Source: CAZMRQ01 sp964568795
GTDB taxonomy: Bacteria > Pseudomonadota > Gammaproteobacteria > Comchoanobacterales > Comchoanobacteraceae
Assembly: GCA_964568795.1 (NCBI GenBank)
Contig: CAZMRQ010000001.1
Span: 25,548-89,547 of the forward strand
Length of the DNA: 64,000 nucleotides
Direction: 5' to 3'
A program made the translations under genes and the position numbers. Below the pieces are notes generated by a model, which had not been told where the DNA came from, ran no database searches, and worked only from the letters and a program-made list of their open reading frames with translations. Below are positions 9,258 through 18,605 of this stretch, piece by piece (within the stretch, counting starts at the first letter, position 1; every line of letters begins with the position of its first letter).

Positions 9258-9334
9258 TCCTCATGTTCAACTGTATAGGCAATAAATTTGACTTCATTCA
9301 TGATTTATATTAGAATGGTACTAGGTGAACAAGG

Positions 9335-10669
9335 ATGTTGCAAATGAAAAAGTTCCCTTATGCGGCCAGACTCAATCTGACTGATTTTGAAGAGAGCAGT
9401 CATTTTCCAGAAAATGGAATGCCAGAAAAATCAGTGATGGTTGCTATTAGAGAAATGGTTAATTGTGATTCGAGGCCGTCTCATAATTTAGCTAGTTTTG
9501 TGACTACATTTATGCCTGATTCTGCAAATCAACTCATTCAGTCGACATTGAATATTAATTTAGCAGACAGAGATGAATACCCTCATACAATGAAGCTAGA
9601 AGAAAACTGTGTTGATGCATTATCAGAAATTTTCCATGGCCCTGAGAAAGGGGTGGGGACAAGCACAGTCGGTTCCTCGGAAGCAATGATGTTGGCTGGC
9701 TTGGCCATGAAGAGAAAATGGCAGCTAAAAAACCCGAAATCAACGAAAAAGCCTAATTTAGTTATGGGCAGCAATGTCCAGGTGTGTTGGGAGAAATTCG
9801 CAAATTATTTTGATGTGGAGCCGCGTTATGTGCCTATGCAAGAAGACAGTTATGTTATCCATCCAGAGGCAGTGAGAGAGCTCATTGATGATGCCACCAT
9901 CGGTGTTTGTGTGATTATTGGCACAACCTACACCGGGCAGTTTGAGCCTCTTAAATCAGTCGCGAAGATGCTGGATGATTATGAGAAAGAAACAGGGCAC
10001 TCTATCCCCATTCATTTAGATGGTGCAAGTGGAGGATTAATAGCAGCTTTCTTATATCCAGAAAAGAAATTAGACTTTCGCAATAAACGTGTTGTTTCCA
10101 TTAATATATCAGGGCATAAGTATGGGCTGGTCTATCCTGGATGTGGCTGGGTGATTTGGGGTGATCAATCATACTTGCCCGAAGATTTGATTTTTTATGT
10201 CAATTACTTAGGAGGAAATCACCCCACTTTTAATCTCAATTTTTCAAGACCGGCTGCTTTCATGATTGCCCAGTACTTTAACTTCATATCTTTGGGGCGT
10301 TCAGGCTACCATAATGTTTTTAAAACATTGCAGTATGTGGCGCATAATCTGGCAGAAAAAATAGCCAGTCACGGTGATTTTAATATATTGTCAGATAAAG
10401 AGGGTGTGCCACTTGTTGTGTGGGAAGTTAAAGAGAATGCAGGCTATACGGTTTACCAAGTATCAGATGAACTTCGGAAATATCGCTGGGTTGTCCCGGC
10501 TTACAAGATGCCAACAGGGTGCAGTAAAGATGTGCTTCGTGTTGTTGTGCGCGAATCATTTTCATTGGAGGTTATGGACGGGTTTTATAATGATTTAATG
10601 AGAGCTATTCACACGCTGAAAGGCCGAAGTACTGATGAAAGTCAGAACAAGGCATCAGTGCGCTGTTAA
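9335..10669 (+). CDS. gadB: Glutamate decarboxylase (PLP-dependent)
   Basis: Group II PLP decarboxylase converting glutamate to GABA and CO2 while consuming a proton. At 444 aa it is a little shorter than E. coli GadB (466). GTSTVGSSEAMMLAGLAMKR is the cofactor phosphate region, HLDGASGG (227-234) holds the aspartate that contacts the pyridine nitrogen, and Lys262 in SGHKYG is the Schiff-base lysine. The Gad-specific GCGWVIW block follows. A GABA/glutamate antiporter (GadC) is not in this window. It would serve acid resistance, useful in a phagosome; that is inference. Either ATG at 9335 or the one three codons on (MKKFPYAAR) may be used. It sits between epmB and efp. Confidence 0.94.
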   Translation: MLQMKKFPYAARLNLTDFEESSHFPENGMPEKSVMVAIREMVNCDSRPSHNLASFVTTFMPDSANQLIQSTLNINLADRDEYPHTMKLEENCVDALSEIFHGPEKGVGTSTVGSSEAMMLAGLAMKRKWQLKNPKSTKKPNLVMGSNVQVCWEKFANYFDVEPRYVPMQEDSYVIHPEAVRELIDDATIGVCVIIGTTYTGQFEPLKSVAKMLDDYEKETGHSIPIHLDGASGGLIAAFLYPEKKLDFRNKRVVSINISGHKYGLVYPGCGWVIWGDQSYLPEDLIFYVNYLGGNHPTFNLNFSRPAAFMIAQYFNFISLGRSGYHNVFKTLQYVAHNLAEKIASHGDFNILSDKEGVPLVVWEVKENAGYTVYQVSDELRKYRWVVPAYKMPTGCSKDVLRVVVRESFSLEVMDGFYNDLMRAIHTLKGRSTDESQNKASVRC

Positions 10670-10729
10670 TCATTTATTGACAATAAATACTTTTCATGTT
10701 CCACTCATTTACACAAACGGGTGAAAATT

Positions 10730-11299
10730 ATGAGTCATATAGGGTGCAAGGATATTCGTGGGGGCACCAAACTATTGATTGATCAAGTTCCTTGGGTGGT
10801 GATTGACAATATATTTGTTAAACCTGGGAAAGGACAAGCGTTTAACCGAATTAAGATGCGGCAAGTTATGACTGGGCGTATTGTTGAGCGTACATATAAG
10901 TCAGGTGAGTCAATTCAATTAGCTGACGTGATAGAGAGAGACTTATCTTTTTTATACGCAGATGGGGAAGACTTGGTGTTTATGGACCCACAGTCGTTTG
11001 ATCAAATCCATGTGGCCAATCAAGTTGTTGCTGGCTCACGTAAATGGCTGCGTGAACAAGACATGTGTGTGATTACATTTTGGGATGAACAGGCCATTGC
11101 TGTATTGCCACCAATATTTGTAGAGTTAAAAGTAGTTGAGGCTGAGCCGAATGTCAAAGGTGATACCGTCTCAGGTGCTAATAAGAATGCAGTTGTCGAA
11201 ACGGGTGCCTCCATTCGGGTGCCGATGTTTGTAGAAGCAGGTGATACCATTAAGATTGATACAAGAAGTGAAGAATATATCAGCCGAATCAAAGACTAG
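10730..11299 (+). CDS. efp: Translation elongation factor P
   Basis: EF-P enters the ribosomal E site and rescues polyproline stalls. At 189 aa it has the KOW-like N-domain and two OB domains (the last ends DTIKIDTRSEEYISRIKD). With the ATG at 10730, the modified loop VKPGKGQAFNRIK puts the lysine at position 34, exactly where E. coli EF-P is beta-lysylated; the in-frame GTG at 10721 would shift it to 37, so I prefer 10730. The GTG start of epmA overlaps the final 59 nt. Both modification enzymes are encoded next door. Proline-rich tails in the orphan proteins at 36.8 and 54.0 kb are plausible EF-P clients. Confidence 0.97.
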   Translation: MSHIGCKDIRGGTKLLIDQVPWVVIDNIFVKPGKGQAFNRIKMRQVMTGRIVERTYKSGESIQLADVIERDLSFLYADGEDLVFMDPQSFDQIHVANQVVAGSRKWLREQDMCVITFWDEQAIAVLPPIFVELKVVEAEPNVKGDTVSGANKNAVVETGASIRVPMFVEAGDTIKIDTRSEEYISRIKD

Positions 11300-12179
11300 A
11301 AAAGAGTTAGTACGGATACAGGATTTTCTTGATCGTATCCGGCAATGGATGAGAGATCATTCACTGCTTGAAGTCATGACTAAGCCGATACGTATCGGTG
11401 CTACTAATGAGCCAGGAATTGAAAGTTTTAAGGTGACTGGCACACATTTTTCTGGTTGGTTACAAAGTTCACCAGAATTGGCAATGAAGACTCTGTTAGC
11501 CCAGGGAAGCGGTGATGTGTTTCAGATTACTCCAGCATTTAGAGATGACCTAAATAGCTCTTGGCATCAGTCCTGTTTTATCATGTTGGAGTGGTATAGA
11601 TTAGGGATGTCCATGATGGATCTTATAGCTGAGACAGCAGAGTTCATGTGTTTCCTGCATGAATATCCGTGGGCATCTGTTGACATTGTGTATGAGCTGG
11701 AGGAGCAGTTTGGTCTCAATAGCCACTCTACTCTTAAGGAATATCAGGCATGTACTCGCCAGTTGGGACTAGCTAGCACATCGGCCTCATTGAATGATTG
11801 CCTTGATTTTCTTATAGATCAAATTGTGAGAAAGATGTCTAAGCACAATCATTGGATGGTTTTTTATCGCTACCCGCCTACACAAGCAACGTTGGCTGAG
11901 GTTGATTCCAAATGTGCTTTGAGATTTGAATGGTTTTTAAATGGCATTGAGTTAGGGCATGGCTACCAAGAGCTCGTGAATAGTGCCGAGCAGAAAAAGC
12001 GTTTTAAGCAGTGGTCAGAGACAAGAGATGAGTTGAATATGAAGCAGGTGGACATTGACTATGAGTTCCTTTCTTGTTTGGATGCGTGCTCTGCGATGTC
12101 TGGTGTCGCTTTTGGCCTTGATCGACTTTTTTCGGTTTTAGAGAAAAGCAAGACATGCCATTGGATACAGAAAGCCTAA
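11241..12179 (+). CDS. epmA: EF-P lysine ligase EpmA (GenX/PoxA)
   Basis: Class II lysyl-tRNA synthetase paralogue that ligates (R)-beta-lysine to Lys34 of EF-P. It has only the catalytic core, no anticodon-binding domain. Motif 2 is FQITPAFRDD ... HQSCFIMLEWYR, and motif 3 near the C-terminus is SGVAFGLDRLFSVL. The family is about 325 aa; this is 312 from a GTG at 11241 or about 303 from a GTG at 11268. Either start lies inside efp, suggesting translational coupling. The last 4 nt overlap the convergent 1063-aa orphan gene. Together with efp and epmB the full beta-lysylation pathway is present; the hydroxylase EpmC is not seen here. Confidence 0.93.
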   Translation: MIPLRLIQEVKNISAESKTRKELVRIQDFLDRIRQWMRDHSLLEVMTKPIRIGATNEPGIESFKVTGTHFSGWLQSSPELAMKTLLAQGSGDVFQITPAFRDDLNSSWHQSCFIMLEWYRLGMSMMDLIAETAEFMCFLHEYPWASVDIVYELEEQFGLNSHSTLKEYQACTRQLGLASTSASLNDCLDFLIDQIVRKMSKHNHWMVFYRYPPTQATLAEVDSKCALRFEWFLNGIELGHGYQELVNSAEQKKRFKQWSETRDELNMKQVDIDYEFLSCLDACSAMSGVAFGLDRLFSVLEKSKTCHWIQKA

Positions 12180-15100
12180 ATAGGGCGAAGGGCACTGTAA
12201 TCAATAGAGGGCGGCGAATTTGGTTGATTGGGTGCTTTCATTGGTGATTGCTTGAGAGCTGATCTTTCTTGTAATGCGGCAGTAGGGATTGAACTCCATT
12301 CGTTTATCGCCATGGATAAAACCTCGCTAGCTTCTTGGTTATTTCTCCAATCAAACAATTTGATGGTTTTTCTTAAATAGTTGAAAACAGGGGCTATGAG
12401 GTAAGAGCTGATCTTGGTAGTCACTCTGCTTATATAGCCTTTATACTGTTCTCGTGCGAATATTGGATGTAGTCGCGGGTCGTAAGGTCCTTGAGTATTA
12501 TCAGCTGTGTGGGCATGGTTATATATTCTTTCCATAGTGGAAGTGTAATTCTTTAGTGTGCTATGGGAATCAAGGTTGTATTGGGAAGGTCTTCTTAATA
12601 CATTTTCCCATGTTGGCCAAAGTTTATCTCCAGCTCTGATTAATTCAAGAGCATCAAAGAACACCATTTGAATAGCAAAATTAGCACGGGTTCGAATGAT
12701 ATGCCTCACGGCAATAGGCCATAGTTCAATAGAAGGATACTGTGTGTATATCTCATGCAGCTGATGATAGGGCGAATCAGGGTGTTGTCCATGAGTAGCT
12801 AATGTTTTAACATACATCTCCTCAGTGCTTGCAGTTACCTTAGAATATAAATAGCGCAATGATCTCATGGTAGAGTGTGAACTTAGTTCACTTTCTTGGC
12901 ATCTACTTATTTTTGATATATGCACTGGACAGCAATTGATGGCCATCATGTCACTGGCGCATGAGCGGAGCAGTTCAACAAATTTGGTGTGAGGGGGCGA
13001 TGAAAATAGTGTATTAATATGAGCAATAGTGGCGCCGATAGGGTTGTCACCGGATAGGGACTTAGATTCGCTGGTAATAAAATCTTTTTTTGATGAAAGC
13101 CCTATTAGTGTGTCCCTTAATTGGATGAAGTAGTCTACTTGTTGCTTTTTATCCTCTCTTAGAGAAGTGCGCAATATGACTTGGTGAAGAGCGTATCCCA
13201 AGCTGTTGATGTCATCATTTTTCTTAAATTTTTCAGCTTGCGCTAAACTTTCTAAGGTTGGGGGGTTAATCTTAGCGTTTGTGATATAGACGAAACGCCT
13301 TGTATTTGTATTAAAGATGATACTTTCAATAAGAACAATATCCGCGGCTGTGAGAATGGACTGGCAGTGCCTGGTAGCACATCTAGCTCTAAAAAGATAT
13401 ACCGAATCTTCTGTTTCTCGACATGCTTTTTTATAGGAAGCGTTTGTTTCATGAATAAACTCTTCGAGTTTGCTAATAGTACGCAATATCTCTCCATGGC
13501 TGCTGTCAGAAAGGACAGATAGTGCCATCATGTCCTCTTTTCCCAGTTGCGGATGGCGAGCAAGGTCACTTTGGTATTGAGCAAGTAGTCTTGCTATGGT
13601 GTCGTGGGCATCATAGATGCTTTGCTGTGTATCAATAAGCTGAGTCAATTCTTCACCATGAAACGCAAGTATGTATATTAAGTTAAGAATCAGTCTTCGG
13701 TTATCAGGGCTGTCGTCCTGTAGATCAATGCTTTGGTGTATGATGGAGGCCATTTTGGCAAGCAAAGGGGTTTCTTCCTTTTTGAGGTGGTCCATGAGTA
13801 TTGCAATATCATTTTTTCCAGGGCCCTTATAGAGAGAGGAAAGGATTAGCTGTCCTAATTTGGCGGCTAGGGATTCATTATTCTCTAGGTCGGTTTTAAG
13901 TAACATTTTATCGGGGTAGCCGATATGCAAGTAGTCACGTATAGTTTCTTTGGTTTCAGCTTCCTCTGAGCTTAGAGTTCTATCAGGGTTATACGGGTGA
14001 TCTTCGTAAAGACTTACAATGTCATAGTAGCAACCTCTTCGTTGGAGGAATGCAATAGGTTTCTGATGGAAGGAGATAAAGGAGAGATTGGCTGGACTAA
14101 AAGACCCATGCTCCCTTAGGACTCTTAATATATCCAAGTAAGCAGTGTCGTATAGGCTGACACCAGTATTATCCATAATTCTAGCGAATAACTGAGCAAA
14201 CTCAAATTGCTGTGATCCATTATAGCCTAAGATTTGGAGTAACTCTGAGTATCCGCGGTCTCCATTTTTATAAGATGCATATGCAGCGGGTTTTTTTTCT
14301 ACCATTTCTTCATGAAGTGGGGCTACTGCCCAAGCATGAAGTATCATAAGCAATTCGTCACGGCGGAGCAATGTGACAATTCTATCAGATGGAAAGACGA
14401 GAGTTTTGTGCCTATTTATTTCTTCTAGGTTATTAGACTTTGCTTTTGTTATATATAGTTTTTTTTCTTCTAAAGGAGATTTTGCAGTGCCGATGGATTG
14501 GTGAGACAGTTGGAGAAGCTCATCAGCGAATTGTATTAACGTAGTATTGCTTTCATTCTCTGCTTTTGCAATATCCTCTACAGTTTCTTGCACTATTTGA
14601 TGAAGTTTTTTGTAGGGTCTTTCTTCTTCATCCGGGACAGAGTCGGTTGACTCGCACGTTAGATGTTTGTTATAGGCTATTTCAAAAGATTCATGAGATG
14701 AGGACGGATTGCGTATCGCAGCAATCATTTGTTCGTGGCATTTTAAGAATGCTAATATTTTCCACTTCTGAGTATAAGTGTGTTTGCCTAGGAGCAGTAG
14801 TTCAAGAAGTATTCTTGAATTATGGACAGCTTGATAGAGCGTTTTGCATTGTGTTAAGAGCTCTTGCGAGGAGGTTTCTGTCAAACTCAACATCTCTTGG
14901 GTGAGGCGGCAGTCGCTATTGACTAAGTTTGCACGCTTGTTTTGTAAATCCTGTCTGTACATTTTGTCGCAATCTTCTTCGGTGTACCCTACATCCTGGT
15001 AATCGATACATTTTTTTGTGGTGAAGGATCCTGCTTCAAGATCTATTTCGACAATCACCTTTTCTTTTTTATTTCTCGAGTTATCAAGTGTGGCTTGTTT

Positions 15101-15367
15101 ATCACACCAAGCTTTTGCATGTCCTGTGTACGGGTGTTTATAGAGCAAGCCTTTGGTTTGATCTTTGGTAGATCGCAGGGTTGCAAGACTTTCAATTGCC
15201 CCTGTATTATATAGAGCAAGGTGGTGATTAACACTTTGTTGTGTATCTCTGGTGAAATCATGGAATGGATAAGGTTCACCGCTGTGGTCGCGGAATAGAT
15301 AGAGAGATGGCGGGTGCTCTACCATGAGTTCTTTACTTTTTTCTATCGTCTCTGTGGTCTCACGCAT
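12176..15367 (-). CDS. Giant orphan protein, paralogue of the 882-aa neighbour
   Basis: A 1063-residue protein with no family I recognise. It is rich in charged and polar residues, mostly helical in appearance, with no signal peptide and only a weakly hydrophobic stretch near the C-terminus (YLIAPVFNYLRKTIKLF). The C-terminal 30 residues are Pro/Ser-rich. Residues 479-570 align by eye with 337-425 of the gene at 15566-18214: YL..G.P, then SLY..G.PG..D, then DHL..E...LL.K..SI. A second match joins residues 106-146 to 82-125 (FTT..C.I motif). The two are thus diverged tandem paralogues. Size, lack of recognised domains and neighbourhood suggest a host-interaction protein, but no function is assigned. 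Confidence 0.85.
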   Translation of the reverse strand: MRETTETIEKSKELMVEHPPSLYLFRDHSGEPYPFHDFTRDTQQSVNHHLALYNTGAIESLATLRSTKDQTKGLLYKHPYTGHAKAWCDKQATLDNSRNKKEKVIVEIDLEAGSFTTKKCIDYQDVGYTEEDCDKMYRQDLQNKRANLVNSDCRLTQEMLSLTETSSQELLTQCKTLYQAVHNSRILLELLLLGKHTYTQKWKILAFLKCHEQMIAAIRNPSSSHESFEIAYNKHLTCESTDSVPDEEERPYKKLHQIVQETVEDIAKAENESNTTLIQFADELLQLSHQSIGTAKSPLEEKKLYITKAKSNNLEEINRHKTLVFPSDRIVTLLRRDELLMILHAWAVAPLHEEMVEKKPAAYASYKNGDRGYSELLQILGYNGSQQFEFAQLFARIMDNTGVSLYDTAYLDILRVLREHGSFSPANLSFISFHQKPIAFLQRRGCYYDIVSLYEDHPYNPDRTLSSEEAETKETIRDYLHIGYPDKMLLKTDLENNESLAAKLGQLILSSLYKGPGKNDIAILMDHLKKEETPLLAKMASIIHQSIDLQDDSPDNRRLILNLIYILAFHGEELTQLIDTQQSIYDAHDTIARLLAQYQSDLARHPQLGKEDMMALSVLSDSSHGEILRTISKLEEFIHETNASYKKACRETEDSVYLFRARCATRHCQSILTAADIVLIESIIFNTNTRRFVYITNAKINPPTLESLAQAEKFKKNDDINSLGYALHQVILRTSLREDKKQQVDYFIQLRDTLIGLSSKKDFITSESKSLSGDNPIGATIAHINTLFSSPPHTKFVELLRSCASDMMAINCCPVHISKISRCQESELSSHSTMRSLRYLYSKVTASTEEMYVKTLATHGQHPDSPYHQLHEIYTQYPSIELWPIAVRHIIRTRANFAIQMVFFDALELIRAGDKLWPTWENVLRRPSQYNLDSHSTLKNYTSTMERIYNHAHTADNTQGPYDPRLHPIFAREQYKGYISRVTTKISSYLIAPVFNYLRKTIKLFDWRNNQEASEVLSMAINEWSSIPTAALQERSALKQSPMKAPNQPNSPPSIDYSALRPI

Positions 15368-15565
15368 AATTTTTTACCATTGTGTGGTCACCAGTTATAA
15401 CATTCATCTAAAACCAAGATGGCACAGTTAGGATGCAATATCAACTACAGTAGAGCTGGACATTTTTTTAAGGCATTGTTTTTTATATGGAAAGCAATTT
15501 GTGAATAGTTGTGCGGCAAGAAGGCCTAAATTTATTGGGTAATTTTGAATGAATAAAGTACTTTA

Positions 15566-18214
15566 CTAAGTTCGTGATTGACATATGCTTTGTATCGAAG
15601 GTACTTGGTAGTCAAGTTTGTTTTCTGAGTGGTTGGATAGTGCATACTCTAAATTCCACAGCATAACAGCTTGATCTGATCCTAATACGTTTTCGTGCTG
15701 TTTTTTACAGAGTATACTTTTGTGCCACTTTTTTATTTTTTGTGAATGTTTTGCGGGATCTTCTTTTGCTGTAACCTCTAACTGGTCTGCAGGCACGTGA
15801 GTGGGGAGGGGGGCCGGGTCAGATCCAAACCACCAGGCATATAAACTGAACTTTTTGGCTGGTTTTACTTCTTCTATGTGTCTTGATGAATTATCAAGCA
15901 TGCTACTAGGAGATAGTAGCGCTTTTATGAGAGCTTGTTGTTCCGCCTTTTTTCGAAACTGGCACCAGCGGTCTTTATACTGCTCTGGGGGTTCCACGAA
16001 AAATCGGGGGATCTCTTTAAGAACCTCTTCTGGATCTATGTAATCACATATTTCCTGCCAGAGGGCCTCAGGGGCATACATCGTAAGGTATACGTGTACA
16101 GAGACGTCTATGCGGTTGTATGAAGCGCTGCTGTTTGCTCTAAGGGGGTATTTGCCACCAATAATTGTGTTCAGAAAAGGTTTCAAATGAGAAAATTGAG
16201 CAGCAAGGCAGTCGCTTTTTTCTTCAGGCCTTAGTGGGAGCATGTTTTGGAGGCAGTCAAGGAACATTCTCTCAGAGGTCTCACTTAGCTTTTTGTTAAA
16301 ATGGACTGTGTTGTGGATTATCATTATCTTTGCCCAGAGAGTCAATGTTGTTGATTCCTGTTCATCTAAAATTCCTTTTTCCTCAATCTTTGTATGAATT
16401 CCCTTAATGATGTCGACAGACTCTGAGTTTTTCAGAAGCAGCTGCAGTGGGTATTTTTCTTCACTATCAGCCAAGGCTCTTTCTTGAATGTGTGGCTGAA
16501 CTGATTTATTGATGTGCAGCGGTAGTGCAGCTAACTTTTCTTCCCACAGAGGTGGCAGAAGAGCGTCAGATTGAATTCGTTGTAAGATGTCCCATAAAAC
16601 ATGCTGTAAGGCAAAAAGAGCTCTTGAATGCATGATTAGCAGTATTGGAACTGGAAATGTTATTATCTTGTTATCGAGTGCGGAAAAAACTTCTTTAAAC
16701 TCTGTGTAATCAGGGTGCTTGCTGAGGCAGCTGGCGTATTGACTCATTAAGTTTATTTTTGCTGGAATTGTTAGGATTTTTCTTGCTTCAGATTGCATGC
16801 TATTGTATTCCCACTTGTGACCTTGATTGAGCAAGTTTTGTGGGCAGAGATCTACTCCGTTGAGTAATGCTGTGAAATCCATGAGTTGGGTGCTGTGAGT
16901 GTTTTTATCACGTTTAAGTGTGGCAGAAAAGCCTGGGTTGTTGAAAAGAACATTAAATAGAAAGTCAAGAATGGCAGGGTTGTCTTTGCTAAGTAGGTTT
17001 TCTCGGAAGATGGAAACAAACTTGTCCAGCAAGATATTGTCTTCGTTCAGCAAATGATCAACGAATACAGTCACATCGTCAGTGCCAGGCATTCCTCTGG
17101 AGTAAAGTGAGTCAAATAGCACTTGGGCATGCCTTGCTGACTGCTGTTGGTTTGATGGCATGCGTGAGATATCATAATCAGTGGGTCTTCCCATTCTCAG
17201 GTAGAGGTCCAGCTGTTGATAGGGAATGTCCTCAGATGGACTGGCTGCGTTTTTGTATATTTCTTTTAGTTTCCTGTATACTGTTTGTTTTGCAAAAAAA
17301 CTCCACATATTTCGTTGCTGATAGAGCAGGCTGGCGTTGCCCCGATCCTCTTGGGTTAAAAGGGTTGCTGTATTTGCTAGGATGTGCTCTTTTCCTGAAG
17401 TTGTAGAGGCGTTGGAAAGAGTGAGAAGAAGCAATTGGGTGTTTTGAGTTATTTCGGCTGTTTCAGAGTTTGTTTGATCATGATGGAGAACTTGTTTATA
17501 GCCCGCTACAGGCGTGTCGTCGTATACTAGCTCATCACCATCATCACCATAACCGGTAAAGGTGCGTATGCTTTGTTCGCTTTCTGAAGTAATCTTGTAA
17601 GTGGGACTTACCCCCGGCCTCTCTAAGAGTAGATCAGGGTTTAACGCACATACTGCAGGTATACTCAGGATATTAAACATACTATCTTTCCCAATTACGG
17701 GCGTGTGAGTTGTGTGTTTAGCGGTCGGGTCTGGGTTTTGAAATAGTGCACTGTCTCGACTGTCTGGGTCTTTAAAGAGTGTACTAATCTTTTCCAAATA
17801 GTCCATTTTTACACGAATGGTTGCCGTGCTCGGTGTCAATCTCTTACTCAGGGCGTCTAATTGATCTTTAAATATGGGTAATTGTGTTGTCTCCACGAAT
17901 TGGCAGTTGCTGAACTGAATGTTACAATTGGTGGTAAAATATCCTTCAGTTGGGGATGTAAGTCTGACTTCTGTTTTATGTTCTCTGTGGTAGTTATACC
18001 AAGGCTCAGTTAGCTCATTCAGGGGGTATTGAAATTGTATTTCTGGGGGGGGAGTGTGGGGAAGGCAGAGGCTACTAACCATCCCTTCAACAGTGTCTTC
18101 TAATTGATATGAATAGTTTTCTTGGATCTGTTTTCCCCAATTGAAGCATCGGCGTTTCAGACCTGGTATCATTGAGGTCTTAGTAGTGAAGAATTGTTCT
18201 CTATCTGCAGGCAT
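15566..18214 (-). CDS. Giant orphan protein, paralogue of the 1063-aa neighbour
   Basis: An 882-residue protein of unknown function, transcribed on the minus strand upstream of its 1063-aa paralogue with a 198-nt gap. No signal peptide or clear transmembrane helix is seen; hydrophobic patches such as ILLIMHSRALFALQHVLW look amphipathic. The conserved segments shared with the neighbour are residues 82-125 and 337-425. The start may be M1 or the Met at 15 (MIPGLKRRCFNWGK). Composition and codon use look like the neighbouring orphan genes. The long uninterrupted frame and the paralogue make it convincing as a gene; the role is unknown. Confidence 0.85.
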   Translation of the reverse strand: MPADREQFFTTKTSMIPGLKRRCFNWGKQIQENYSYQLEDTVEGMVSSLCLPHTPPPEIQFQYPLNELTEPWYNYHREHKTEVRLTSPTEGYFTTNCNIQFSNCQFVETTQLPIFKDQLDALSKRLTPSTATIRVKMDYLEKISTLFKDPDSRDSALFQNPDPTAKHTTHTPVIGKDSMFNILSIPAVCALNPDLLLERPGVSPTYKITSESEQSIRTFTGYGDDGDELVYDDTPVAGYKQVLHHDQTNSETAEITQNTQLLLLTLSNASTTSGKEHILANTATLLTQEDRGNASLLYQQRNMWSFFAKQTVYRKLKEIYKNAASPSEDIPYQQLDLYLRMGRPTDYDISRMPSNQQQSARHAQVLFDSLYSRGMPGTDDVTVFVDHLLNEDNILLDKFVSIFRENLLSKDNPAILDFLFNVLFNNPGFSATLKRDKNTHSTQLMDFTALLNGVDLCPQNLLNQGHKWEYNSMQSEARKILTIPAKINLMSQYASCLSKHPDYTEFKEVFSALDNKIITFPVPILLIMHSRALFALQHVLWDILQRIQSDALLPPLWEEKLAALPLHINKSVQPHIQERALADSEEKYPLQLLLKNSESVDIIKGIHTKIEEKGILDEQESTTLTLWAKIMIIHNTVHFNKKLSETSERMFLDCLQNMLPLRPEEKSDCLAAQFSHLKPFLNTIIGGKYPLRANSSASYNRIDVSVHVYLTMYAPEALWQEICDYIDPEEVLKEIPRFFVEPPEQYKDRWCQFRKKAEQQALIKALLSPSSMLDNSSRHIEEVKPAKKFSLYAWWFGSDPAPLPTHVPADQLEVTAKEDPAKHSQKIKKWHKSILCKKQHENVLGSDQAVMLWNLEYALSNHSENKLDYQVPSIQSICQSRT

Positions 18215-18467
18215 ATTTATAACCGTGCGCTGTGACGTTGAACTATTTTTTCATGAATCTCACATGCTTGCAAGTGTGTTCTCTAAGTATATTCTTGCAT
18301 CAAATAGCCATTTTTTCTTGAGTAAAGGCAGGATATTCTGATAAGATTATTTTCGCCAATGCATAATAATGTAGATCTTTTCTGCAAATAATACTGTTAG
18401 TAGCATTTAAGTGTGAAAAAACATAGTATATGCATTATGCTTTTTTTTATTAGCTTTAAAAAAAGAG
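18215..18467. other. AT-rich intergenic stretch between orphan gene and tRNA
   Basis: Between the divergent 882-aa gene and the tRNA lie about 290 nt with many A/T runs. Apart from the tRNA promoter described separately I see no gene or strong hairpin. Confidence 0.5.
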
Positions 18468-18495
18468 TTGACTTGTTGCCTGATTGTGATAATTT
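18468..18495 (+). promoter_or_regulatory. Putative sigma-70 promoter for tRNA-metG
   Basis: TTGACT at 18468-18473 and TAATTT at 18490-18495 are 16 nt apart, ending about 10 nt before the tRNA 5' end. This fits a short-leader tRNA promoter. It probably also drives metG, since only 26 nt separate the tRNA from the metG start. Confidence 0.5.
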
Positions 18496-18505
18496 TTAGC
18501 ATCAG

Positions 18506-18579
18506 GGGCCCATAGCTCAGCTGGTTAGAGTAGGTGACTCATAATCACTTGGTCCTAGGTTCAAGTCCTAGTGGGCCCA
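18506..18579 (+). tRNA. tRNA with CAT anticodon, probably tRNA-Ile2 (or elongator Met)
   Basis: A complete cloverleaf: acceptor GGGCCCA/TGGGCCC, D arm GCTC...GAGT, anticodon stem GGTGA/TCACT around loop CTCATAA, T arm CTAGG/CCTAG with TTCAAGT, discriminator A. CCA is not encoded. The anticodon is CAT. The anticodon stem and variable loop (TCACTTGGTC) resemble E. coli ileX (TCGCTTGGTC) more than elongator metT, so I favour tRNA-Ile2, whose C34 is made lysidine by TilS. Elongator Met cannot be excluded. It lies 26 nt upstream of metG. Confidence 0.92.
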
Positions 18580-18605
18580 CTGTCAATATAAACTGTACTG
18601 GTATC

